In this document: positions 1-9,687 of the stretch, one piece after another
Layout: every line of letters begins with the position of its first letter
Numbering within the stretch: position 1 is the stretch's first letter
Origin: Larix sibirica
Lineage: Eukaryota; Streptophyta; Pinopsida; Pinales; Pinaceae
Direction of reading: 5' to 3'
Length of the DNA: 20,074 bases
Assembly: GCA_004151065.3 (NCBI GenBank)
Contig: NWUY0300002575.1
Span: 35,609-55,682 of the forward strand
The notes under the pieces: model-generated
Told to the model about the DNA's origin: nothing
The model's database searches: none
Seen by the model: the letters and a program-made list of their open reading frames with translations, nothing else
Position numbers and translations under genes: made by a program

Positions 1-464
1 AATCTCTTCAGAATATCAATTGCATATTTTCCTTGCCCCAGGAAAAACTTACTTGTCTGCTGCCACACCTCCAATCCCAAAAAGTAGTGCATCATGCCAA
101 TGTTCTTCATTTCGAACTTTGAAGCTAGATCACGCTTGCACATCTCATTGTGCTTCTTTGACCCGGTAAGGAACACGTCATCTACATAAAGTACCAAGAT
201 GAGTGGATCATCGCCAACAAGTGTATCATACAAGTTGGGATTTGCCTCACTCTTCATGAATCCCATAGCTAACAGATACACATCAACCCTCGAGTACCAT
301 GCCCTCGGTGCCTTCTTGAGTTCATATAATGCCTTCTTCAACCTGTGCACATATGAATATCTCCCACACACCTTAAAGCCCTGAGGCTGCTCAATGTACG
401 CCTCTTCCTCAATCACTCCATTGAGGAAGACTGTCTTCACATCCATCTAATGTATCCTCCACCC
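1..464 (-). pseudogene. Ty1/Copia reverse transcriptase fragment
   Basis: The minus strand encodes the RNA-dependent DNA polymerase domain of a plant Copia polyprotein, which copies element RNA into DNA in the virus-like particle. Reading leftward it starts with W-R-I-H, then MDVKTVFLNG, a segment with EQPQGF, LYELKKAPRAWY, and the catalytic YVDD box at 177-188, followed by the H-Y-F-L-G-L-E-V block. The frame is open apart from a TAG at 447-449, exactly where the family usually has Gln before MDVKT, so CAG has probably become TAG. The fragment runs off the left edge, so the C-terminal RT and RNase H are not visible. It abuts the gag zinc knuckle in a different frame, with no protease or integrase between. 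The family assignment is secure from these motifs; this copy is not functional. Confidence 0.93.
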
Positions 465-465
465 N

Positions 466-1190
466 CTTGAAACACTTAGATTCCACATGACCATCTTCCT
501 TGCAAAAATTGCAATGGCGCTCAGTCTTTTTACCTTTTGGTTTGATTCCCTTGTCACCATTGGAAGGATAAAGTTGGTTGAGTGGGTTTGAGACTCTTGT
601 TTTGCTTATATTTGCGAGGATGTTGCGTCTTTGGATGTTTGGTTTGATCCTTCTGTTGTTCCACTAAGGCTTTGCTAGATGTACCTGTAGTGCTGATTAC
701 TCCAAGATGCATGAGTTTATCTTGCTCTCTAATCAAAGCATCACAAAAATATTCAAGAAATGGTTATTTATAAGTATCCCCTAGAGCTTCTTTGATGGAG
801 TTAAAAGAAGATACAAATATAGAATAAGCAAGACCAAACTTAGAAATAAAGGAATAAATACATTTCTTTTATGTCTTTGGTGTCTTGCACTCTTCAAATA
901 AGAATCTAAGGGTTTCGAATTGAGATATATACTCTTGAATGCAAGAGAAATCACTTAAATTTAATGCAACCAATTGATTTTCAAGTTGGTGACCTTGAAT
1001 CTCATTGTGTTCACCAAATATGGTTTCAAAATTTTCCCAAGCCACATCTGGTGCATCAATTCCTTTAAGGTGGAAATGTAAGTCATTAGATATGGACATC
1101 TCGACCACAAGATTCATCATTTTTATTATCTCATTTTACTTTCTTATTAGCATCAGTGGGGGTAGTTTATTTTCCTAATGTAATTCACTA
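466..1190 (-). pseudogene. Copia gag (UBN2-type) with CCHC zinc knuckle, broken
   Basis: This is the nucleocapsid/capsid gene of the same Copia element. The largest intact piece (869-1120) has the plant Copia gag pattern: a Leu/Met-rich helix, L-H-F-H-L-K-G-I-D, then G-H-Q-L-E-N-Q-L and E-Y-I-S-Q-F-E-T-L. The frame continues past TAA stops at 869-871 and about 773 through F-C-D-A-L-I-R-E-Q-D-K-L-M. A frameshift near 560-590 leads to a zinc knuckle CNFCKEDGHVESKC at 472-513, a perfect CX2CX4HX4C. Another frameshift near 1120 separates a probable N-terminal remnant (P-T-D-A-N-K-K) that reaches about 1165-1190. Gag normally packages element RNA; here two stops and at least two shifts make it dead. 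The N-terminal boundary is uncertain. Confidence 0.88.
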
Positions 1191-2366
1191 AAGTCCCCTG
1201 CTTCCTAGGACACCCTCCTTACAAGCTCTCCATGAGAAGTAGTTGGTATTGATAAGTATAATATCACTTTTATCAGGCTATATTATAATTTTCATGTAAT
1301 ATGGATTCAAAAGTAGAAATAATTTGTCTAGATGCAAATATTTTGAAAAAATAGGCAATTTAAAAAAAAAGACACTAAAAACGAACTCCAGTTGTCAAAG
1401 TTATGCCTTTTTAAAAATAAGGAAAAGAAAAGATCCAAGTTACCACGTGGCAAGCAGATGTTGAACCACGTGGTGATGGGTTCACATGCAATAACTAATT
1501 CTCCCCCTTTGCTAACTATGCATATAATCCCACTTCTACAAATAAGTTACTTTTTAAAATAACACCCACTTTTATAAAAACAAGTGGGAAGCACTTTGAC
1601 AATGAAGTTACTTTATATCTTAAAGTTACATGAACTTTTTCAAAAAGTAACAAAAGGAAGGACTATCCAATACCTCTTACTCATTTAAGTATATTTTAAC
1701 CAAGTGAGTTAAACAAGAGATTTAGTAATATTGTGAAGGAGAGTGGGGATGTTGGTGTTGTTATTGTTTTTGTTAGAGAGAATCTACCCAAGAAACCTTG
1801 CTTTTGGTCTGCAAGACAATTTACACAACCACAAAAAAATAGAAAACAAAATTACGATCTGAAATTTCTCAAATTTGGGGTTATATCATGGTTAGCTTAA
1901 CCGAAAAATGTAAGTTTTCTCATTGTTTCAGTTTTACCGAGTTCACACAAAGTGTATGGCAAAGAGCATGTGTAGTTAAGAAAACCCTTTCCACGATACT
2001 TCTAATTCGTCGAGTCCTCATGGAGTGCACAAAAAAGGGTGTACATGGACTAAAAAGGTAACAAACCGAGAAAAAAATAGAAAACCGAGCTAAAATATGA
2101 ACAGTATGACAGATTTAATAAAAAAACAATAAATGTAAACAATATATCTCTAGATCTAGTAAAATGGTCATACCTTCGGCAAACAGAAACATTTTTGTGT
2201 GAAACAAAAAGTGTTTCCAACTGAAAGCAATTCTCTAAACAAAATGGAACACCTCTCTTAGATTAGAAATGCACAAAAATAACATAATCTAGAAAAATTC
2301 CTTTTATGCATGCAGCTACACTAGCTTAAGAGCTCAATCAACAATAGAAGCGGGTCTCCAGTAAGT
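1191..2366 (-). other. Probable Copia 5' leader, no gene seen
   Basis: This AT-rich stretch lies between the gag remnant and the primer-binding site, so on the minus strand it would be the untranslated leader plus any lost gag N-terminus. No convincing reading frame is seen. Two G-box-like CCACGTGG sites lie at about 1443-1450 and 1465-1475. At nearly 1.2 kb it is long for a Copia leader, so an insertion or rearrangement inside it is possible. Confidence 0.4.
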
Positions 2367-2378
2367 GCTTTGATACCA
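2367..2378 (-). promoter_or_regulatory. Primer-binding site for initiator-Met tRNA
   Basis: The minus strand reads TGGTATCAAAGC, one base different from TGGTATCAGAGC, the usual plant Copia site complementary to the 3' end of initiator tRNA-Met. It starts minus-strand cDNA synthesis. It directly abuts the LTR end (2379) and lies upstream of gag in the same orientation, as expected. Confidence 0.75.
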
Positions 2379-3291
2379 TGTTTGACTAAAACATGATATT
2401 TAGATGCAATTCAAGCACCTTAAGCAAATGCTCACACAAATATATTAACACACTAATGTTTTACATGGTTAAAAGCATTAGAGAGGGAAACGGTCCATGG
2501 CCACATCCAAATAGCTACTTGAGATAGTATATTAATGTAAAAGGAAAAAATACTTAAATATGAGTTTCTTGTTAGAATATTAAAGAAAAAGGCATCTAGA
2601 CTTAGGATATAAAGTATTATTCATTTTGATACTTTCCTAGGTGTTTGACTAGGTGGTTGGCCTCATATTGTCTTTTTAGGCTCTCACTTGTCATCATTAT
2701 CCACATGAGATCCCTCAAAAATATTCTGGATAGATTCTTGTTTCTTTTATGACTATCCAGAATTGGTAAGAGTGCATTCTTGCCTTTACACAGTTTTGTC
2801 CTGTTTTTTTTGCTTTTCAGTGGATAAGGATAAAGCTAGGTGCTTTTATGGACTTGGAAGGTTGTCTATTTTTGGCCAACACATCCTCCATCTTTTCCTC
2901 TAAAAAATACAACATCGTATTGCTTTTCCATCACTCATTAGCTACCATAACTGATTTTGCTAATTCATGAGGTCCTTGACTGATTTGGAAAGTGATTTTT
3001 CCACCTTGTGGGGTTTTTTGTCTTTTTAGTAAGCCTGCTTTTGTGAGGATTTCGAATGCCTTCTTTGGCTTACAAATCTCTGTTGTAATTATATATTTGT
3101 ACAGTCATTACATAGCCCAAGTTTTTGTTGATGTACTCTTATACAATTTTCTTTTATTGTGTGCATAAATTCAGTGCCTAATTTTAGTGATCTATGCAAG
3201 TCTATGCTTGACAATTTGTGAGAATTTTGTTTATTGTGCAAGATCTTCTTGTGAAGTGATTTTCACAACTATTAGAATAATCCAACAAACA
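2379..3291 (-). repeat. Candidate Copia 5' LTR (about 913 bp)
   Basis: One end is set by the primer-binding site. On the plus strand the segment begins TGTTTG at 2379 and a matching CAAACA ends at 3291, giving the TG...CA termini and 6-bp inverted repeat expected of an LTR. On the minus strand an AATATATAAT TATA-like element lies at 3088-3097, suitable for leftward transcription. The partner LTR lies beyond the left edge, so the outer boundary at 3291 rests only on the terminal repeat, in an A-rich context. An alternative start is the nearby TGTTGG (minus strand, 3282-3287). Confidence 0.5.
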
Positions 3292-3715
3292 AAAAAAAAC
3301 AATTTAACTGCATTTTAATAGACAAAAGGAGGAAATCAGTTCCATGCATTCGTCCACACATTTTGACATAGTCACCAATGCAAGCTTCCACCCAGAAATT
3401 TTCTTAAGTCATTATCAAAAATAATTCTTACATATGAATTCCAGCAAAATCTTCCTAAAATAAAAATCCCTTTCCTCTACCTAATTTCCTCTATTTATCC
3501 TTTATATTCGATGCCCTTAGGTGAATTTTCAATTCCCCTTCCTTACGCTAAGACCCTTTGTCTACCAGAATATTTATCATATTTTAGTTACAACTTAAAT
3601 AAAGGGGACACAAATACATAAGAAAGTAAAATAAAATTATTACATCATGATGGTGGGGAACCCTCTTGAGTTTGTGTAAATTCATCCCAAATGCCACTTT
3701 CATAAGATATAACAT
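3292..3715. other. AT-rich spacer, no gene seen
   Basis: The spacer lies between the candidate LTR and the end of the coiled-coil pseudogene. Some minus-strand codons after 3716 stay open and could be an extension of that pseudogene, but no recognisable protein or repeat is seen. Confidence 0.4.
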
Positions 3716-6700
3716 TCAACTAATGTGGCTCCAACAATCATAAGGCCACTTCATGAAAAGATAAATCGTTAACCATTGCATTAAGGCCTCTAGTTGTTGA
3801 GCTATGACCATTAACCAAGTATTGTGTTTTCAACGTTGCTTTCCCAATGCATTCATGTCGGTCTTATGGAGTAATATTTTCTATATTATGGATACAATTA
3901 TGTCTTCATCCTTAATGGTTCTCAATTCAATCAGTCTCTTCTCTTTCGGTATAGGGTTTTCAAATGGGCCAGGAGAAGGAAAATGACATTTTTCAAAAGC
4001 TTTGGCTATATTATGATGGATCCCTTCACATCTGGAAATAGAGGCTGCTACCTCATTTTGCAATTGCCTCTCATCCTTTTGGAAACTATCTAGAGTTGCA
4101 AAATCCAATCTCAATTCTTTTGTATATCTCTTAGGAAAATGGGGAGGGTTTTCCTTTGCTTTCTTTCTACAAGCAGTCATCTTCTTCATTATGTCATGAA
4201 TCTCCCCTAATTTATGTCAAGTGGCAGTAGTTATGTCATATATTTGCTTGAGTTTGGACACCATTCCCTGTACTTCAAACGTTTTTTCTATGAGTAGCTC
4301 TTGTGAATGGAACAATTGTTCCTAAAGAGTGGATGCACAATCATAAAACAGTGTTAAATCCTGCTTCTGCTCTTGTGCAATGTTCAATGCAACTGTCAAT
4401 GAATCCTTTTCTTGATTAAGCTCCACTACTTGAGCTTGCAGGGCTCCCTTTTTTATAGTGAGAGCTTATATTTGCTAGTCCCATTGAATTTCATTTGATT
4501 GCATCCCTTGTAATTAGGACTTTAAATCTATCTTCTATCCTTCCAATATTACCACTTGAACATCTAGTGAATCTCTTTCTGCTTCCAGAATTTGAATGGT
4601 GTTCATGGCTTCTCCCTTTTGAAATTCAAGGGTATCCCGCTAGTGTCTTAGTTCAATTCCTTCATTTATTGCTTGAACCAAATTTTCCTTAAGCTTAACT
4701 ACCTTGGCCTTGCTACTTTCTACGCTCTCTATCAATTTATGTGCATTGTCTTCATTGGCCAGGGTTGCATCTACTCCAATGGATGTTGTGAACTTGAGGT
4801 CCATGTTGGTACCTTCAACCACTGGGACTTATAGTACTGTAACTACATCAGGATGTGAGGAAAATTTAAGCCTCTTTTATGTCCGCTTCATGATGGTATT
4901 TCTCTTGGGATCATAAACTATAGTATCCAAATTAGCTACGGCATGTTGCTTGGAGGGTGTAAATGGGGTGAGTCCCAACTTAGCGAAAGGAATATGTCCA
5001 CTAGTGAGTGGAACCTCCATGTTGATGTCTATTGCAGCATCAATATCCATATCTTGACCTTCATGACCCAGTTTATCACCTCCTTGTTGACCGTGAATTT
5101 CCACAGCTTTCATATGCTTCTTCTTCTTCTTTATTCTTTTGGAGTTTCTCCTGTCGAGTTGATTCTTATTGTTGTTGTATTAACTCGAGCCTCTTCTTTT
5201 CTTGTTTTGCAGCAAGCTTATCTAGTTTTTCTTTTTCTATCCTCTTTTGCAATTCTTCTACGTCCTCTCTTTCTTTTTTCTCTTCCTCAGCCTTCCTTGC
5301 TAGCTCTTCCTCTTGCAATCTTTTGGTTGTTTCTACCAAGAGGGCTTCTTCCACAACCTTCTTCCTAGCAGCTTCTTCTAAGTTTTCTTGGGTCGAGGCA
5401 TTTAATGGTTTTCTTGAGCTTGCCTCCTTACCACCCTCTCTTTTGTTGAGTCTTATGTCCAGTTCTACGAGGTTTGGTACTTGTCTGTAGACTTCTTCTT
5501 CCTTCAAAAATTGGTCAGCATATTCATAGTGAAGTTTAACAAATGTGCAATGCGGAGCCACCTTTTGGTGACTATCATTTCTTACAAAGATCTTCTCTCC
5601 AAAGTGAAAGGAATCCAAATCCTTTACTATGTCCTGGGAATCTTTGACCTTGTTCAACCTGGATGATCCAAATATCAATGGAAGTGGAGGCTAGGAATAT
5701 TTCTTATTATTATGCAGGAAATGGCCGATGCCATTTAAAAATGTCTGCCTCACAATTTCTTTCAAAATAATACAATCTATAACAAACTTGGGTAACAAAA
5801 ATGGACCCTTTGATCCTTCGTAGATATGCAAGTAGGTACCCCTAGGGGTTAGATAGAAATCCCCTAATTCAGTAACTACTGCAAGAGCCTCCTCAGACAT
5901 GCAATATGGCTCCTTTTCATATATCAATTTGTACAAGGGAACCACAAACTCTTCACAAATATGCATGTAGTATCTTGTATGCTTTTGGGCCCACAAAATT
6001 TGATAGGCCACATAAATAGGAGATTCATTAGGATTCCACCTACATCCGAGACTAGGAAAGGGATGCAGAGTCAGAATATAATCCACCAAATAAGAGGACA
6101 TATGGATTCAACCTTCTTTACTTTGAGGCCTTGATGATCATCTTTGATTGCTTGGACCATGTTCTCAGTGATAATGTCTTCCCAATTAAAAATAGTGCCA
6201 TGCATTCTGATATGATAAAGAAAAGGCACCCAACAGAGCTTGTAACGATTTGAGTTAGGCCTCCCATAGAGCCTGCATATGAGAGTAGAAGCAATCCTAA
6301 AAGGAGGCTTAAAAAATTTAGTTTATATTGCTCGTTGTCTCTCTAGCGTAGCTGCTTCCCTAGTAGCATCATTTTCTTTGCAAATTCGGCATAGTCAAGT
6401 TTCAGGTTTGCGAGCCACTATTCCGTCAAAAATACTGTTGAAGCTAGAAGTCTATATGCTTTTCTGATATGTGCAAGCTGCAACGATGCAAAATATTTTT
6501 GTGTAGCCCTTGCAATGATATGATATTTAGTATCAATATGGGGAAGGACCCATCCTATCACTTCAACACAAGGGAACAATCCAGGCCTTATTGCAGCCTT
6601 GTGAACGCCTGACCTTTTGATGTTTTGATAGATTAAGTCTTCTTTGATGTTATCTTCTGGGACATTTTGGTCTCTCATCAAATGGTAAATTTCACCCCAT

Positions 6701-6845
6701 TTGAATTCAGGATTTATGCACGTGATATGTTGTGTATCGTCGAATTGAGTCTCCAAAGACGCTTCCTGGACCGATTCATCATCAGATGTTATCTCTAATA
6801 TGGCTTTAGAGGAGCACTTAGGACCCTTTTCGGCATTTATGAATC
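3716..6845 (-). pseudogene. Unrecognised coiled-coil protein, multiply disrupted
   Basis: A single leftward coding remnant of about 1,040 codons can be followed through three frames: to about 6315, then to about 6110, then to about 5125, and then a return to the second frame down to 3716. The order is an acidic Ser/Glu-rich N-terminus; a globular region rich in Trp, Tyr and His (for example NPEFKWGEIYHLMRD, KPPFRIASTLICRLYGRP and MSSYLVDYILTLHP); a strongly charged Lys/Glu coiled coil (about 5170-5400); a linker; and a second long coiled coil (about 4220-4830). Intervening stops (such as 6418, 6343, 5691, 5166, 4877, 4829, 4640, 4535, 4514, 4475, 4466, 4322, 4217, 3881 and 3830) are mostly TAG or TAA. 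No reverse transcriptase, transposase or known enzyme motif is seen. It could be a transposon-borne accessory gene or a decayed host gene; no function is assigned. Coding character is well supported, identity is not. Confidence 0.7.
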
Positions 6846-6862
6846 CTGTATTAGAGGGGAAA
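6846..6862 (-). other. Candidate 3' splice site of the coiled-coil pseudogene
   Basis: On the minus strand a pyrimidine-rich TTTCCCCTCTAATACAG immediately precedes the first clearly coding codons at 6845. This fits an intron acceptor, with a further 5' exon somewhere in 6850-7200. No matching donor or start could be fixed. Confidence 0.35.
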
Positions 6863-7619
6863 TATCATTATATTGGGTAAGGTCCATTGCAACACAAATG
6901 AGATGCAATTTCAGTAAAAATCAACTACAAATATTTGCAATAAATAAATTATTTTCATATTAATAAATGAATTTTTCATCATTAAATCTAGAAACTCCCT
7001 ATTTTATCCATTAGGGTTTGCAATGGTGCGTCTATTAGCTCGCAATGGGGGAACATAGCAGTTCGTGGAAGTTGAACCATGACTGGAGAAAGCCGAGGTG
7101 CTCTTGGAGTTAGGGTTTTAACAAGAATGGGAGAAACTTCAAAAGAAATCGCATTTGGGCAAAAGGGGCACAGACTGAGCTTTAGGGAATAAGTTATTCA
7201 ATATAAGTGAGGCTCAAAACCCTTAAAACCCAAGGATAAAATCGACCAATAAGACACAAAAGAAAGAAAACGGTCAAGCACGAGACTGACAAGGCCAATC
7301 ACCGAACTTTGACCTCAAACCATAAATCGCCAAGTGGAAAATAACCAGTTTGAAATCAACAAAACAAGGTAAAATGTGCCTACGTGTATGATGGATGACA
7401 AGTGTGCTAGTGTGATTGGTAGTAGATGTGAGTGTACTGAGCTAGGAATCTTCTCCAATGGTTGTGAGCTCGAACGGGCTTACGTGACAACAATTATGGG
7501 AGGGAAAACTACGTTCCTTGTTTTAAAAGGATATTTAAAAAAACCCTAAACACTCAAGCGTTCCTTTAAAAACAACTACAGCATGTTTTTTGTGACTTTG
7601 AATGAGTCATTTCAGTGAC
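6863..7619 (-). promoter_or_regulatory. Upstream region with telo-box-like motifs
   Basis: No firm exon is seen. AAACCCTAA occurs on the minus strand at 7011-7019 and 7110-7118 and on the plus strand at 7541-7549. In plants this telo-box is common in promoters and leaders of growth-related genes. Its presence upstream of the leftward pseudogene suggests an old promoter/leader, but the motif is short and this is inference. Confidence 0.3.
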
Positions 7620-8168
7620 AAAAGGCGAGTTTCCCCGATGTATATCGGCAATGTTTTCATTTCCCATGTGACAATATGTATCGGTAATGAAATCCAAGTC
7701 ATTGCGATAGTATCGGCGCTAAATCACAATTCTCGTTGATATGCTTCGGCGGAAAATTAAAACTTTTGCAATGTTGTGTTTCATCAAGTCGTATTGTTAG
7801 AAAACCGATGGTCCCGCCAATACATTTCGGCATGATAATGGACAAGTTTGTCGAACGTTTCGGCACCAAATTGACAAGTTCGTCAATGGTTTCGGTGACT
7901 ATCCAAAAAGTCAAGCAATATGTTGGCAAAAGAAAAGTTTCGTCAGCCTAGGAGAAAGTGATTTTTCTGTTTCGGCAATATTTCAAAATCTCTCCGAAGT
8001 TCCGGCGAAAAACGTTGAGTCATACCGATGTTTCAATGCAAAAGGTAAAGTTTCGGCGACGTTTCAACGTAAAAGGTCAAGTTTCGGCTATGTTTCAGCG
8101 TAAAAGGTCAAGTTTTAGCGATGTTTCGGCGTAAAAGGTCAAGTTTCAACGATGTTTCAACGAACTTA
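7620..8168. repeat. Tandem array with a TTTCGGCG core, 31-bp period
   Basis: Between about 8023 and 8168 there are about 4.5 units of 31 bp, each with two half-motifs: TTTCGGCGATG and TTTCAACG followed by TAAAAGGTCAAG. CGG positions at 8054, 8085, (8116 as TAG) and (8147 as CAA) show the exact 31-bp step. To the left, at 7828, 7861, 7893, 7923, 7973 and 8003, the same TTTCGG motif recurs at 30-33 bp or multiples with heavier divergence, so the array once extended over about 500 bp. The nature of the parent element is unknown. Confidence 0.8.
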
Positions 8169-8321
8169 GGGAAACTTGCCAAAACGTAAAACTCAAAGAA
8201 AAGGGTCGATGAAGGAAAACTTCAAACTTGGATAAGTACTTTATCTTCTTTGGGAACATGCCAACTTAATGCAATACTTAGCTCAGTTTAAGAGGAGATC
8301 AAATGCTTGAGAAAAATTTAA

Positions 8322-8930
8322 GGTGGGGCCCTAGTCTTTCCAAAAGAAAATACTGGGGAGGGTGGTTGCAATTGCAACACAACCATCGACAAAACCACCG
8401 AAACAAGCAAATATTTAGATGAAGAATCTGAATTAGTGTGGAAAGAGCTTTCGCAAGTTGATGGTACATCACACTAGGATGGTCATAGTGATGGCAGGTC
8501 ATCTCCAAAAGGGGATGAACATTCCAAAGGAGGGATGAAGACATTCTCTCCTCACAAAGATAGTACAATGGTGAGTCCTAAAAAATTTGGTAAGTACTCC
8601 AATGTTTCTTTTGATTGTGAAGAGAAAGGACGAGTATCACCATATTTGTGGAATATATATCCATGTGTTTTATGTGGATTCGGTAACCATTGTATGGAAA
8701 AATATTGGAGGAGAAAATCCTGACAGGGACTAAGCATGCCATCCAAGGAGGCAAGAGGCTAAGGTCATTCTATGAAGCATAATAGGGAGAATGGTAAGCA
8801 AGGAGTGTGGTTCAAGAACATGAACCAGAATTCTTGCACTCATTATCGTTTGAGTGGGTTCTTGGATGCAAAGTTAGAGTCAGACAGATGCGAGGCTTCT
8901 TCCAGAAGAAGAAGAGGCCCTAATCCATGA
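8322..8930 (+). pseudogene. Retrotransposon gag-like remnant with degenerate zinc knuckles
   Basis: One plus-strand frame stays coding-like for about 200 codons, with stops at 8475, 8721, 8760 and 8928. It is hydrophilic (Lys/Ser/Asp/Glu-rich). At 8664-8705 it carries CVLCGFGNHCMEKYW, which matches a CX2CX4HX4C knuckle except that the last Cys is Tyr. A second site at 8835-8876 has the same spacing with C-Y-F-L at the four ligand positions, possibly a more decayed knuckle. Neighbouring elements in the same direction (purine-rich repeats, 13-bp array, polypurine tract, LTR start) support an LTR retrotransposon, perhaps Gypsy type. No pol domain was found, so pol has been lost or lies elsewhere. 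Confidence 0.5.
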
Positions 8931-8956
8931 AGGATCCCTATCGAGCAAAGTTTTAA

Positions 8957-9038
8957 TTTGGGGGAAGCGGCCTGAAATGGAATATTCATGGTCATGATTT
9001 TGGGGAAGCATCTTGAAATGGAACAGTATGGTTATCAT
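8957..9038 (+). repeat. 41-bp tandem duplication containing GGGGAAGC
   Basis: TTTGGGGGAAGC (8957) recurs as TTTTGGGGAAGC (8998), each followed by a similar tail with TTGAAATGGAA or CTGAAATGGAA. The purine run resembles a polypurine tract. A more diverged third GAGGGAAGCG occurs near 9300. Confidence 0.7.
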
Positions 9039-9422
9039 AGCCAAATAGCATGCATGTGTAGTCCTTATGTTTTTCCATTATTGCAAGTAGGATGTAAATA
9101 TTTTTTGAAGGTAGAATACTTATTAGAAGAGTTAAATAAGTATAGGTGGATGTTGTTCTAATGCCATGTAAATGTATGCTTTGAGCTATGTACTTTTAAA
9201 GGTGTCATGTAAAATTCATGTTCATGTAAGATGTATATTCCTTGTAAATAAGCAAGTCAAACATTACAGATGTGGAAATATGTTTGGATTTTGATTTGAG
9301 GGAAGCGAGTGAAGGAGATGAATAGGAAGTTCATGTAGAAACTCCAATAGATACATCAAGCAGTACAAGAATAGTTAAGCCAAGATGGGTGATCCATGAC
9401 AAGCACCAGAATGATCAAATCT

Positions 9423-9596
9423 GAGATGGAGATCTAAGATGGGGATCCAAGATGGTGATTCAAGATGGAAATCCAGGATGGAGAACCAAGATGATGAACT
9501 AAGATGATGAACCAAGATGATGAACCAAGATGGAGAGCCAAGATAGAATCCAAGATGGAGAATCAGTCCCAAGATGGAAATCCAAGATGGAGATTA
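9423..9596 (+). repeat. 13-bp minisatellite, consensus AAGATGGNGATCC
   Basis: About 13 imperfect units of 13 bp follow one another (AAGATGG plus AGATCC, GGATCC, TGATTC, AGAACC, AGAGCC and similar variants). Since 13 is not a multiple of three, the open frames across it on both strands are by-products. It lies just upstream of the polypurine tract of the retroelement remnant. Confidence 0.85.
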
Positions 9597-9677
9597 GTTG
9601 TGGTGCAGTTTATCAAGGTGGATAGAGGGAGGCTTATCTACTTAGTGAAGAACCTTTTGGGGTCCAAAAGGGATTTT

Positions 9678-9687
9678 GGTGGGGAGG
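9678..9687 (+). other. Polypurine tract of an LTR retrotransposon
   Basis: GGTGGGGAGG directly precedes TGTGATCC at 9688. A G-rich tract abutting a TG start is the usual layout at the 3' LTR, where plus-strand cDNA synthesis is primed. Confidence 0.5.

Noticed and set aside
4943-5490. Two overlapping plus-strand frames rich in Leu, Ser and Phe
   Set aside because: They are the antisense of the Lys/Glu/Gln-rich coiled coil on the minus strand, whose composition and continuity are far more protein-like.
7699-7951. Frames of about 70 codons on both strands
   Set aside because: They lie inside the degenerate TTTCGG array and match no protein pattern.
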